A program made the translations under genes and the position numbers. Below the pieces are notes generated by a model. It was given only the letters and a program-made list of their open reading frames with translations, was not told the DNA's origin and searched no databases. Shown here piece by piece: positions 42,301 to 50,400 of a DNA stretch of 64,000 bases (position 1 is the stretch's first letter; each line of letters starts with the position of its first letter). The stretch is from an uncultured Pseudomonadales bacterium. GTDB taxonomy: Bacteria; Pseudomonadota; Gammaproteobacteria; Pseudomonadales; Azotimanducaceae. The stretch is from NCBI GenBank assembly GCA_958296195.1, contig OY282455.1, positions 992,001-1,056,000 on the forward strand, read 5' to 3'.

Positions 42301-45005
42301 TCGTCAATGTCGATGTTTTCCGCGGCAACCAGGTCGCCGGGCTTGAGCGGGTGGCCGCCAAGCCCTGGAGCGCCACGTTCTTCGCGGAGAAGGGGCTAAC
42401 GTATTACATCCGGGTGAGCAACGCGGAGCGCGGGAAGATTCCCCTGACCCTGCATTGGTCGCAGGGTCCACGGCCGGCCAACGACGATCTCCAGGCCGCC
42501 GCCCCGATCGAGGGCGCGGGGGGCGCCACTGAAGGCTCGAACCAGGGCGCCACCCTGGAGCCCGGCGAGGCGGTCGGCGGGCTGGCGGCCACAACCTGGC
42601 ACCGCTGGACCGCGCCGCGCGACGGCGCTTGGCGGTTCGAATCGGATCACCCCGCCTCCCGTGTGCTGGCTTTCACCGGCGATGCCGTTTCAGCGCTTCG
42701 CCTGGTTTCCGGTTTCCCCGGGCGAGCCGCGGAGTTCCCCGCCCGCGCAGGGACGGAGTACCGGATCGCCGTCGCCGCGGCGGACGCCCATGCCGCTGGC
42801 ACCTCCTATGAGTTGACGTGGGAGGAGGCGTCTGAACGCGAAGCCGGCAACGACAACTTCCAAGGCGCTGGGGAATTCGTGGGCGGGTCGTCGGAAACGG
42901 TTGCCATTGACCAGGATTCGACCGTGGAGCCTGGCGAGCCGGTCGAAACGGGCGTTCGGACGAAATGGTGGGTCTGGACGGCGCCTGGGGACGGCCGCTT
43001 TACATGGCGATTGACCAGCGCGCCCGAGTCGAAGTTGCGGGTGGCCGTTTTCGCCGGCGCGGCGATCGAAGATCTGCGACTCGTTGGCGCGGCCGACGCG
43101 AACCTCACATCAACGGGCTTCACCCTCGACGCCGTGGCCGACCGGCGCTACTGGATTTCGGCGGGTTTGCCGGCGGGCGACGGCAGCGCTTTCGCGGTCG
43201 GGTACAGTAGCGCCGAACTGCGATGGGGACGTACCCCGCAGAACGACGATCTGGCGAGCGCGGCGGCGCTTTCGGGCGCCAGCGGTTCGGTTACCGGGTC
43301 GAACCGTTTCGCCACCATCGAGCGTGGCGAGCGCGTTCACCGCGGAGGCCACTCGTCCCTCTGGTGGACTTGGGAGGCGCCCGCCTCCGGGTGGTTCCGT
43401 TTCCGGATGGACGCCGCCGACGCGCCTTCCTCACTCGTTGTTTACCGCAGCACCGGCGATGGACTGGGCTCGTTGGAACTGGTGGGAAGCAGCGCTGGGT
43501 CCGACCCTGTCGAGGCCTTCCTCCAAGCGGAGCGGGGCGTTCGCTACCACATCCGGCTGGGAACTCAGGGTGCCGCGGACGGCGGCGATTTCACCATCCG
43601 CTGGGAGGAGTTCAGTCCAGTCTGGCTGAAATATGTTGGACGTCTGGCCGACGGGGACATGGACTCGACCGGTGGCCGGATCGAACTCTCCGAGCTCACC
43701 GCCTTGGCGTTCAACGGCGATGGAACGGCGCTCTACGCGGCTTCCGCTCTTGGACTGCAAGTGTTCCAGCGCGATCCCGAAAGCGGCGGTCTGGGGCTCG
43801 TTCAGACGCTTGAATACGGTGCGGATCACTTTGGCGCGTTGATCTGGGATCCACATAGAAACAAGCTGTATGCGGATGTCTTTTCGGAGGCGTGGCGCAA
43901 GTTCGCGCCCGTCGATGGGGACCAGCGGAAACTCAGGGATGAAGGGGAGTTGGCGGTAAGCGGATCCCAATCGGTGATCAACGCCAAGTCGTTCTTTATG
44001 GATTCCGCGGGATCCTTCCTGTATGCGTCCCATCGATGGGATGGGGGGCTGACGGTCCTCGCCTTCGACGCGTCGGGCGGTCTCCGGCATGTGCAAACCT
44101 TGGACAATTTGCGGCTCGCGCTGATCTCGAACGACGACGGCCGCGTCTATGCCGCCGCCGACGGACTGCTGCTGGTCTTCGAGCGCGACGCCGAGACGGG
44201 CCGCCTAACCGGGGTCGGCGCCCCGCAGGCCCTAAACGATGCGAAGGCGCTGGCGATCAGCGACGACGACCGGCATTTATTTGCGGTTAGCGCCCACGGC
44301 GAGACGCAGATTTTCGGACTGGAGGATCCGTCCAGTCCGCGGCGCCTGGACTCGCTGCCGCCGTCTGGGGACATCCCGTCCTGGCGTTACTCGTATTGCA
44401 ATTTCGCCGCCGTGCGCAATGGCAATCCGGCGATGGACGCCCTCTGCCACAATTTGGCGTTCAGCGCCGAGTGGCGATCAGACACCGCCGAACTGGTCGG
44501 TACCGATGTTGTGGCGGGATCCGACCGTTTCAACAATGAGGTACCAATTTTCAACAACTGCTGTGACGTCTCCCCCGTGGCGAGTCCCGATGGCAAGCAC
44601 ATCTATGCGAGAGGTTTAGATCCGAGTTCGAGCATCGATTTCTTCGAGCGCGTCGGCAACGAGCTGGTCGACGGGGCGGGGGATCCTGGCGGTGGGGACA
44701 CGCGCCACGGGGTCGGCGACACGATCACTTCCATGCCCACCGGATCCTGGTTTCCCGACACCACCACTGGCGCGTCGTTTGCCGTCTTTGGTTCGACCGT
44801 GACCATCCGGTTCAATGACGGTGGCTATGTGGTGGAGAATGGGATCAGGTACAGCTGCGACGCTGGCGGCGGCTGCAGAGTCGAGAACCGGGTTGTCGAA
44901 CTCGGCGTGATCGTGGAAACCGCCGAAAGCGGCAGGCTGGTGGCGGAACTCACCATCGACACAGGCACGGGAATGCACGCCAGCAACACCGTGGTGGTTG
45001 ATTGA
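39318..45005 (+). CDS. Giant subtilisin-like (S8) secreted protease with PPC-like repeats and beta-propeller
   Basis: An 1895-residue exported serine protease. An N-terminal hydrophobic segment (about 8-28) is the signal or anchor, followed by a long pro-region. The S8 catalytic triad is complete: Asp334 in 'IGVMDTGLN', His379 in 'GGHGTHVTGT' and Ser561 in 'SGTSMASPAVAG'. Four related modules start at about 907, 1055, 1178 and 1308 with 'NDDF/NDDL/NDNF' and each carries a 'W-x-W-[TE]-A-P' core (pre-peptidase-C-like). From about 1436 a propeller of 'ALAFNGDGTALYAASALGLQ'-type blades follows, and the C-terminus ends 'RLVAELTIDTGTGMHASNTV'. The GTG start is weakly supported; no secretion partner is adjacent. 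Likely degrades extracellular protein or host matrix. Confidence 0.88.
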   Translation: MDRIGKKASVLALLGLAAGSTLAYLLWPISNEKATPPSPAGGAMERKAVGAAVARIAAESRGELQAPLVQAAPRIADNGAHPVSSERSAPVPPRGYSYVTAHGEMAKAPLRDDPEDPPERADADPHWIGAPDSVDALVRQAAAAGRDWSFGWVRLVPMGRPDAAKASLRRLGVDVLGASGELIRARLPGDAASLRAISALPEVAALGAVPEEAKLPEAFAKRALEAPPHEQAPVFITLMANDPDGRWRRALTDMGAVVGRFDPAIRVYSANVTHMALAAIAVADFVLAIEPISVVRATHDTAVPAMGADALRDYNASSGLFSGGGASTPIGVMDTGLNINHPDIASNRESVCGANFVHDSFDTSGRVEDADLWVDDGGHGTHVTGTIAGNGAVEPRYAGMAPSVSHIRFAKVLNVAGFGFQDMILRGMDFLAAPSGCAEAGWSAERVKPLIVNMSLSASARFFEGRGASARKLDSIVWRHRQLYVVAQSNSDIHGFSNYGAAKNSLAVGAALDGGHLAAFSSHGPTADGRLAPQVVATGVDVHSTKGEGSRNGYVSYSGTSMASPAVAGVAALLMDAVPAHREQPALTRARLMASAVKPDAWLDAPARFPADNTTGPGTLQAQYGLGKVSARTSALSRDRADGWTSGGATSALRNGEYAYQDIRVPENASRLDLVMTWDEPPTDTLGEAVLNDLDLWLDRGGDCGGGGCGERSSTSRKDNVEWIIVRNPPPGVYRAKVVPNRIYTAPPRAALAWTVMRGASTPRLGIGADRETLSGGGRLTLTVTADGYVAAGTKLHFGCRDAGGSSDCAGVSISEVSVSREDGVSHEPPEPWSDYPWAGYLGSSIALGEIAAGESQEVRLLVNSGESAARLHFTASAWNGAAASASVAVPTDADPSEVAAAERPANDDFAAAAAIAGEAGARQLDLLLATPEPGEPAFWSFPRSRYGRPTGSVWYAWTAPASDLARFGLTGANPDAYDAYSEALGAFGDIDTFLVNVDVFRGNQVAGLERVAAKPWSATFFAEKGLTYYIRVSNAERGKIPLTLHWSQGPRPANDDLQAAAPIEGAGGATEGSNQGATLEPGEAVGGLAATTWHRWTAPRDGAWRFESDHPASRVLAFTGDAVSALRLVSGFPGRAAEFPARAGTEYRIAVAAADAHAAGTSYELTWEEASEREAGNDNFQGAGEFVGGSSETVAIDQDSTVEPGEPVETGVRTKWWVWTAPGDGRFTWRLTSAPESKLRVAVFAGAAIEDLRLVGAADANLTSTGFTLDAVADRRYWISAGLPAGDGSAFAVGYSSAELRWGRTPQNDDLASAAALSGASGSVTGSNRFATIERGERVHRGGHSSLWWTWEAPASGWFRFRMDAADAPSSLVVYRSTGDGLGSLELVGSSAGSDPVEAFLQAERGVRYHIRLGTQGAADGGDFTIRWEEFSPVWLKYVGRLADGDMDSTGGRIELSELTALAFNGDGTALYAASALGLQVFQRDPESGGLGLVQTLEYGADHFGALIWDPHRNKLYADVFSEAWRKFAPVDGDQRKLRDEGELAVSGSQSVINAKSFFMDSAGSFLYASHRWDGGLTVLAFDASGGLRHVQTLDNLRLALISNDDGRVYAAADGLLLVFERDAETGRLTGVGAPQALNDAKALAISDDDRHLFAVSAHGETQIFGLEDPSSPRRLDSLPPSGDIPSWRYSYCNFAAVRNGNPAMDALCHNLAFSAEWRSDTAELVGTDVVAGSDRFNNEVPIFNNCCDVSPVASPDGKHIYARGLDPSSSIDFFERVGNELVDGAGDPGGGDTRHGVGDTITSMPTGSWFPDTTTGASFAVFGSTVTIRFNDGGYVVENGIRYSCDAGGGCRVENRVVELGVIVETAESGRLVAELTIDTGTGMHASNTVVVD

Positions 45006-45127
45006 AGCGAAGAGGCGGAAATACATTCGGCAATCGCAGCGTTGCTGAAGAACCAAGGGCCGAATGCTGATTTGGAACTGAAGGTCGGTCGCACTGGAAC
45101 GGCGTTGGTGGGCAGACGGTGGAAAAC
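44934..45127 (+). repeat. Duplicated 3'-end module, copy 2
   Basis: Partner of 38946-39140: last 24 codons of the protease gene plus about 120 bases after its stop. The copy ends where the methyltransferase remnant begins, so the duplicated cassette also marks a recombination boundary. Confidence 0.75.
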
Positions 45128-45164
45128 GCGGGGCCGGCATTCGGGCCGCTTAAGCGGAAACAGG

Positions 45165-45607
45165 AATTGCGGTCATTGAAGCAGGGCTTGGTCCGCTCCA
45201 ACACCAGAGGCGTCTATAAATCCGACAAGGACGACCTTGAGATTGCGAACAACGATGAGATACAGGAAATCGCCAGCGCGATCGAAAGGCGCCGAATGGA
45301 ACTAGGCAAAACGTCCGGCTTCGAGCGGCTTTACCCCCGAGTAACCCAACTGTACTTCGGCGGAATGCTCCGCCACCTAGCATCCCTTCGCCCAGCCCTC
45401 AAACCAGGTGCGAAGCTCGCCTACGTCGTGGGCGACCAAGCATCCTACCTAAGAGTGATGATCCGAACCGGAAAATTGCTTGCCAACTTGGCCCAGTCGT
45501 TGAATTACAGGGTCATGGGCATTGACTTGTTCAGAACAAGGCCGTCCACCGTCACCGGCGAACAACTCCGCGAAGAAGTCGTCCTGCTGGAATGGCCGAA
45601 GCACTGA
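45165..45607 (+). pseudogene. DNA methyltransferase, 3' remnant of a restriction-modification system
   Basis: The frame reads 'QGLVRSNTRGVYKSDKDDLE', 'RRRMELGKTSGFERLYPRVT', 'QLYFGGMLRHLASLRPALKP', 'GAKLAYVVGDQASYLRVMIR' and ends 'TVTGEQLREEVVLLEWPKH'. This is the C-terminal third of a restriction-system DNA methyltransferase in which the [SN]-P-P-[YW] catalytic motif and SAM-binding part precede this region; those are missing. It begins directly after the repeat at 44934-45127, so the 5' part was replaced by the recombination that placed the repeat. Not functional. Confidence 0.65.
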
Positions 45608-45623
45608 TGCGGAGGGCAGGCCC

Positions 45624-45878
45624 ATTTCCACCCAAAACCGCTACGCTGCCATAATCGAAGCGATTTTTCTTGCCAAGTACAAGCAGGGCCAACGTGAAGT
45701 TGCTTTTGAACGGCAGGACATCGCCAATTTCGCGTCCGAGTTGGGCATCAGCCTGCCCAAGAATTTGGGAGATGTGGTTTACAGTTTTCGCTATCGAGCA
45801 ATCCTTCCAGAAAGCATCTTGGCTTTACGTCTGACCCTAGATTCTGTAGGCTTGCCCTATAGCTGGCCGGGAGATTGA
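45624..45878 (+). pseudogene. Probable restriction endonuclease, N-terminal fragment
   Basis: About 84 codons: 'NRYAAIIEAIFLAKYKQGQR', 'EVAFERQDIANFASELGISL', 'PKNLGDVVYSFRYRAILPES'. The pattern resembles the start of type II restriction endonucleases paired with the methyltransferase family just upstream (R-Y-x-x-I-I-x-x-[IV]-F ... P-K-N-[LI]-G-D). The protein should be several times longer; here it stops at TGA 45876-45878 after 'LPYSWPGD'. No ATG starts the frame; an ATT at 45624 after GGAGGG is the only candidate. A remnant of the same R-M unit. Confidence 0.5.
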
Positions 45879-45882
45879 GCGA

Positions 45883-46179
45883 GTGACCACCAGACTACGG
45901 GTCGAGTTCACGGTTCCTGCGGAGGTCCGGGAGGAAGGCGCGTACTACGTTTCCGCTTGTCCCCCTCTCGATGTTTGCAGCCAAGGCGCCACCGAGGAGG
46001 CTGCTCTCGTCAACCTCGCCGAGGCGTTGCACCTGTTCATGGAGTCCTGCTTCGAGCGGGGCACTTTGGAGGAGGTGCTCAAGGACTGCGGCTTTAGACC
46101 GGACAGCAGCGACCTCGAGCCGGCGGAAGGCCAGCGCATGGTGCGAGTGCCACTGCCGCTGGTTGCGCAAGCGGGGTGA
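45883..46179 (+). CDS. HicB-like antitoxin
   Basis: A 98-residue HicB-fold protein: 'LRVEFTVPAEVREEGAYYVS', 'PLDVCSQGATEEAALVNLAE', 'ALHLFMESCFERGTLEEVLK'. It is the short type with the RNase-H-like fold and no obvious DNA-binding tail. Its TGA (46177-46179) overlaps a GTG (46176) as GTGA, and the codons there read V-S-R-V-T-P, the usual first residues of the HicA toxins that follow such HicB genes. After about 46195 the similarity ends, so the toxin gene has been cut to a stub. The GTG start at 45883 is tentative. Confidence 0.7.
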   Translation: MTTRLRVEFTVPAEVREEGAYYVSACPPLDVCSQGATEEAALVNLAEALHLFMESCFERGTLEEVLKDCGFRPDSSDLEPAEGQRMVRVPLPLVAQAG

Positions 46180-46196
46180 GCAGAGTCACGCCGAGC
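46176..46196 (+). pseudogene. hicA stub (first codons only)
   Basis: GTGAGCAGAGTCACGCCG encodes V-S-R-V-T-P, overlapping the hicB-like stop by GTGA, and is then joined to the 3' end of the opposite-strand DUF2779 gene. The identification rests on six codons plus context, so it is suggestive only. Confidence 0.35.
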
Positions 46197-46202
46197 ACTT
46201 CG

Positions 46203-47693
46203 TCAAGCGGCGGATCGGGCCAGTGCGGCCAGCGCCTTGCGCAACTTCAGCGTCGCTAGGGTGTCGCGTTGGCAGTAGGCGCGGAGGGCCGCGAAGGTTT
46301 GTTGGCGCTCCACTACGTTGTCGTTGGAAAGGGCGCGCTGGTGTAGGGCTGCGGCCAGGTTGCCGTCGGCCACGGCCAAGTCGTCGTAGCCTAGGCCCGG
46401 CGCGAGGGCCGGCAACACGCTCTTGATGGAGAAGGAGCCTCGGAAGTCCGGGTGGTAGCAGCAGTTGCGCACCACCGGCAGCAAGTCAAACAGCCGTGCT
46501 TCAATTGCAGCAAGCGCCTTCGCCCGCTGCGGAACCGCCGCCGCCAATTCCCGCAGCATCCGCCGCTCATAATTTGAATAGACGCAGATGGTTCCTTCCT
46601 TTCCAAGGGCGTCCAGCAGGCGTTTGGCCAGCGTGGGGCGGGGGTCGTCGTCCCCTTCGTGCAGATAGTCCGCATGGGTGGGCGGCTGATCGTCGCGCTC
46701 GGTGTGTACGGAGAACAGGAAGGGGATGGCGTCATAAGGCCGGGTGCCGGCGAAGCGGGGGATGGCCGGCGCGAAAGTCTCAAAATCCAGGTGGCGCACC
46801 GGCGGCTTGATGGCGGCCAGTGCGTTCCTTAAGTTGCCATGCACTTGGATGCGCCCTTGCCGCACCGCCGAGCGCACAACCCGCTGCAGATGGTTGAGGG
46901 GGAAACTGTCCGGGATGTCCTCGATTTCGTCAATGCCGGCCTCGTCCAAATCAGCGTGGAGGGCACCGCTTAGCCGGGGCAGTTCCGTGATGCCGTGGTC
47001 CGGCTGGGCCAAGTCGCGGGTGCAGTGCGCGTAGTACGGGCAGTTGTACGGGGTGAAGCAATGGTCGCCGGGGGCGATGGCGGGTGCCTCGGATCGGGTG
47101 AGCATGGCCTGCATTTTCTGTGCCTCCCCACCGATGCCTTTCAACAGTGCCGTGGCCTCGTCAAAGACGGGATGCAGTTTGAACAGGGCGTCCACATCTA
47201 GCTGGACGCCGTCGTAAACATAGTCCCGGTTCAGGGTGAGCACTCCCGCCTCCCGCACATCCAGCCCGGCGCCGCGCAACACCCATAGCTGCACGGCAAC
47301 GTCAAGAACGAAAACGTCCTTGAGCTTGGTGGTGGACTTCACCTCCACCAACCGCCAAGTCCCATCCCGCAGCCGTTCCAGCACATCGGCGCGGACCAAG
47401 ACATGCTTATGCTCAAACGCGGCCTCAAAAAGCGCCTGCGCCGCTCCCGCATCAATGACCCGCCGCGTCTCCTCCAGCGCCTCCGGCACATGCTTATGAT
47501 CGTGCGCGACCAGATGCCCTCCAGGATAGCGTCGGCAGGCAAGCTCGCCTACTTCATGGCCAGTGTCGAAGACGAGTTGCAGGGCCTCATCGGCGGGGGT
47601 GGCAAGATCGCGGGCGTGGAAGTCGTGCCAAAGGCGCAGATGGCACTGCTTGCCGGTTAGGTAGGTGGATTTGGAGAGGCGGGGGCCACTCAT
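46203..47693 (-). CDS. DUF2779 nuclease: Cas4-like FeS domain fused to DnaQ-like exonuclease
   Basis: A 496-residue protein. The first half resembles Cas4/AddB-type PD-(D/E)XK nucleases: a first Cys in 'GKQCHLRLWHDFHA', the catalytic 'WRLVEVKSTTKLKDVFVLDV' (E-V-K), and three more Cys in 'CFTPYNCPYYAHC' for a 4Fe-4S cluster. The second half (from about 300) looks like a DEDD exonuclease: 'HLDFETFAP' as exo I and 'YCQRDTLATLKL' (Y-x-x-x-D) near the end. The ATG at 47693 overlaps the upstream stop as ATGA. It is the third gene of a WYL/PD-(D/E)XK/DUF2779 unit, probably DNA repair or defence. The complete copy of a duplicated gene. Confidence 0.78.
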   Translation of the reverse strand: MSGPRLSKSTYLTGKQCHLRLWHDFHARDLATPADEALQLVFDTGHEVGELACRRYPGGHLVAHDHKHVPEALEETRRVIDAGAAQALFEAAFEHKHVLVRADVLERLRDGTWRLVEVKSTTKLKDVFVLDVAVQLWVLRGAGLDVREAGVLTLNRDYVYDGVQLDVDALFKLHPVFDEATALLKGIGGEAQKMQAMLTRSEAPAIAPGDHCFTPYNCPYYAHCTRDLAQPDHGITELPRLSGALHADLDEAGIDEIEDIPDSFPLNHLQRVVRSAVRQGRIQVHGNLRNALAAIKPPVRHLDFETFAPAIPRFAGTRPYDAIPFLFSVHTERDDQPPTHADYLHEGDDDPRPTLAKRLLDALGKEGTICVYSNYERRMLRELAAAVPQRAKALAAIEARLFDLLPVVRNCCYHPDFRGSFSIKSVLPALAPGLGYDDLAVADGNLAAALHQRALSNDNVVERQQTFAALRAYCQRDTLATLKLRKALAALARSAA

Positions 47694-48740
47694 GACTGGG
47701 GAGGACACAATCCCGCCGGTTCTTTCCACCCACACAGAGATTCAGCGAACCGGCGACCGATGGAACCTCTTTCCTTTGCGTGGTCTGCAAAACAATCGAA
47801 ATATATGCGACGCCAACCACTACATATCGGATCATCGCTTTTCGGTTTTGGCTGGATGTAGACTACACTGACCTCAGGTAATTCCTTCGCAGGCTCCACT
47901 TCTCGAAGCATTTCTGTAAACTTCTTGCCTTGGCGAGTTCTTTCGCTCCTCCAGCGGCAAGGTGAACGGCATTCGGTGGGGCAGTCTTCTCCACACCGAT
48001 CAACTGGAACCGCGTTCTTGTGTAGCTGGTCGAGAATGTCCTCGGAAAGAACTTCCCCTTTATGTTTAACCAGACCAAATTGTGAAAGGTTCGAGAGAAG
48101 GTGAACATATTTTGCCCTTTCTTTTGTCGTTTGGCAAATTGCTAAAACGCCCCATATGATTTCGGCTATTCCTTTTCGGGCAGTAGATTTGATGAAATCA
48201 ATTTGACCTTTATCTATTGATTGCATATCGGTCTTGAGTTCGATAAGAAAAGCACGCCCACCGTCTTCTGACAGAGCGAAATAGTCGACCTTCTTAGACA
48301 AGTTGTAGTTCTTGTCGTTTTTATATTTTTTGTCCGTCCGTATCGGAAACTCAGGAATCAAAGGCCGCCTAATCTTAACTATGGAGTTGTCCTTGGAGAG
48401 AACTTCCTCTAAAACTTCGGGCAGAAACAACGCAAAGAATACGTCCGCCCGGCGCTCAAGTTGATAATCGGGCAAGTGCCGCCATCCATCCAACAAACCG
48501 AACAGGTCCGCAATGGCGGGATATTCATTGATTTTGCCGGCATTGGACATGTGTCCCTCCTTAATCCTCACAAACAAATCATACCACAAAGATCACCGTT
48601 CGCACACCGCTGAATGATGCGCCGTGCGCGACGCGCACATCGTGGCCAGGCACCTGCTGAGACCGGCGGGCTTCTCCACCGTCACACTCTAACCCCACTT
48701 GAACAGGTGCCAGCACATCTCGTCGATGCCGCCCGCCAGG
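46995..48740 (-). repeat. Tandem duplication, left unit
   Basis: This block (5'-half of DUF2779 gene, 286-codon gene, intergenic spacer, WYL gene tail) repeats the block at 48740-50400 in the same order and orientation. The DUF2779 portion and the spacer are strongly alike; the middle gene has diverged most. The units abut, with a period of roughly 1.7 kb. Confidence 0.75.
47690..48550 (-). CDS. Putative PD-(D/E)XK protein, copy 2, function unknown
   Basis: A 286-residue cytoplasmic protein. It resembles the 264-residue product of 49418-50212 throughout ('WRHLPDYQLERRADVFFALF', 'LPEVLEEVL', 'SKKVDYFALSEDGGRAFLIE' then L-K-T-D-M). The D ... E-L-K spacing in that last segment fits a PD-(D/E)XK nuclease core. 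Base composition is noticeably more A/T-rich than neighbours, a sign of transfer. AAGGAGG sits before the ATG at 48550, and the stop overlaps the DUF2779 start as ATGA, so the two proteins are coupled and probably act together. I do not recognise a named family. Confidence 0.65.
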   Translation of the reverse strand: MSNAGKINEYPAIADLFGLLDGWRHLPDYQLERRADVFFALFLPEVLEEVLSKDNSIVKIRRPLIPEFPIRTDKKYKNDKNYNLSKKVDYFALSEDGGRAFLIELKTDMQSIDKGQIDFIKSTARKGIAEIIWGVLAICQTTKERAKYVHLLSNLSQFGLVKHKGEVLSEDILDQLHKNAVPVDRCGEDCPTECRSPCRWRSERTRQGKKFTEMLREVEPAKELPEVSVVYIQPKPKSDDPICSGWRRIYFDCFADHAKERGSIGRRFAESLCGWKEPAGLCPPQS

Positions 48741-49424
48741 TCGCGGGTGCTGTGCGCGTAGTACAGGCAGTTGTACGGGGTAAAGCAATGGTCGCCGGGG
48801 ACGATGGTAGGCAGGCGCCGCGGACTCGGCGAGCATGGCCCGCATTTTCTGTGCCTCCCCGCCGATGCCCTCCAGCAAGGCAACGGCCTCGTCAAAGACG
48901 GGATGCAGTTTGAACCGGGCGTCCACATCCAGCCGGACGCCATCGTAAATGTAGCCACGGTTCAGGGTGAGCACCCCGACCTCCCGCACATCCAGCCCGG
49001 TGCCGCGCAGCACCCATAGCTGCACGGCAACATCCAGAACGAAAACGTCCTTGAGCTTGGTGGTGGACTTCACCTCCGCCAACCGCCAAGCCCCATCCGG
49101 CAGCCGCTCCAGCACATTGGCGCAGACCAAGACATGCTCATGCTGAAACGCGGCCTCAAAAAGCGCCTGCGCCGCTCCCGCATCAACGACCCGCCACGTT
49201 TCCTCCAGCGCCTCCGGTACATGCTTGTGATCGTGCGCGATCAGATGCCCGCCGGGATAGCGCCGGCAGGCAAGCTCGCCTACTTCATGGCCGGTGTCGA
49301 AGACGAGTTGCAGGGCCTCGTCGGCGGGGGCGGCAAGATGGCGGGCGTGGAAGTCGTGCCAAAGGCGCAGATGGCATTGCTTGCCGGTTAGGTAGGTGGA
49401 TTTGGAGAGGCGGGGGCCTAGCAC
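48600..49424 (-). pseudogene. Truncated DUF2779 copy joined to a WYL gene tail
   Basis: From GTG 49424 (overlapping the upstream TAG) the frame is nearly identical to the first 210 residues of the 46203-47693 protein ('GPRLSKSTYLTGKQCHLRLW'). A frame change near 48810 follows. In the shifted frame the FeS segment reads 'CFTPYNCLYYAHS', with the last Cys changed to Ser. It then switches, at about 48740, into a copy of the WYL protein's end: 'GGIDEMCWHLFKWG' and stop. Beyond that stop the WYL-gene 3' sequence and spacer continue to 48600. The exonuclease half is absent, so the copy is dead. Confidence 0.75.
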
Positions 49425-50400
49425 GGGTGCCAATCCTTTGGGTTCGGCGTCCCGGCATCATCGGTAGCCCACTTTCTGAGATAGTCCGCGAACAAACTGC
49501 GGATTCCCTCTTCCTCACCTTTTTTGATGGCATTCGCAAACTCCTTGAAATATATTTTCCGTACGCTATCGCCCATCAAGTTTTCGATTGTACTGCCCGG
49601 TTTTTTAGGAAGAATATATACGACTTTCAATTCTGGACATTTCTTAGTGTTGATCCCACTAGCAGGCTTAACCTTGTTGAGAATGTCATAGACGCCCCTG
49701 CTGTTGTCCGCAAACGCCTTTGTGTACAGTTCTTTTTCGTCATAACAGACCAATTTTAGTTCTCTGAGACGGGAAAGAAGGTGAACGTATTTTTGTCTTG
49801 TCGCCCTCTTTTGATTCCGACGCTTTTCTTTGGGAGGCTTAAGAATAGCAATGATATCTTCAACTAAGTCCTTGAATTTCCTATTTTGAGCAGTGCATTT
49901 TAGGAACTCAATTTGAACTTTATCTATTGACCTCATGTCAGTCTTTAGTTCGATGAGAAAAGCCTGCTCACCATCTTGTGACAGTGCGAAATAGTCGACT
50001 TTTTTGGATAAATTGTTGTCGTTGTCCGTCGATTCGCTACTTTTGATCGGAAACTCAGGAATCAACAAGTCTGCCTTCAACACTTCCGGCAGAAACAACG
50101 CGAAGAATATGTCCGCCCGGCGTTCGAGTTGATAGGTTGGCAAGTGCCGCCAGCTATCCAGCAAGTCAAAGACGCGCTCAATGGTGGGAAGTTCACTGTT
50201 CTTGTCAGACATGTGTCTCTCCTAAACCCTCACAAATAGACCATACCACAAAGATCACCGCTCTTACACCGCCGAATGATGCGCCGCAAGCGACGCGCAT
50301 ATCGCGGCCAGACGCCGACGGAGGCGGGCGGGTTTCTCCACCGTCACGCTCTCCCCCCATGTGAACAGGTGCCAGCACATCTCGTTGATGCCGCCCGCCT
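48740..50400 (-). repeat. Tandem duplication, right unit
   Basis: Right-hand copy of the block described at 46995-48740: truncated DUF2779 gene, 264-codon gene, spacer with CATACCACAAAGATCACCG (shared by both units) and the true end of the WYL gene. Confidence 0.75.
49418..50212 (-). CDS. Putative PD-(D/E)XK protein, copy 1, function unknown
   Basis: A 264-residue homologue of 47690-48550 with the same layout: 'WRHLPTYQLERRADIFFALF', 'LPEVLKADLLIPEFPIKSSE', 'SKKVDYFALSQDGEQAFLIE' then L-K-T-D-M-R-S (D ... E-L-K, nuclease-like), and a lysine-rich middle. The two copies differ in many positions and by several indels, so the duplication is old or the genes were exchanged independently. The upstream spacer is shared and the ATG at 50212 lies after AGGAGAGACAC. 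Its downstream DUF2779 partner is truncated, so it may now depend on the other unit. Confidence 0.62.
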   Translation of the reverse strand: MSDKNSELPTIERVFDLLDSWRHLPTYQLERRADIFFALFLPEVLKADLLIPEFPIKSSESTDNDNNLSKKVDYFALSQDGEQAFLIELKTDMRSIDKVQIEFLKCTAQNRKFKDLVEDIIAILKPPKEKRRNQKRATRQKYVHLLSRLRELKLVCYDEKELYTKAFADNSRGVYDILNKVKPASGINTKKCPELKVVYILPKKPGSTIENLMGDSVRKIYFKEFANAIKKGEEEGIRSLFADYLRKWATDDAGTPNPKDWHPC

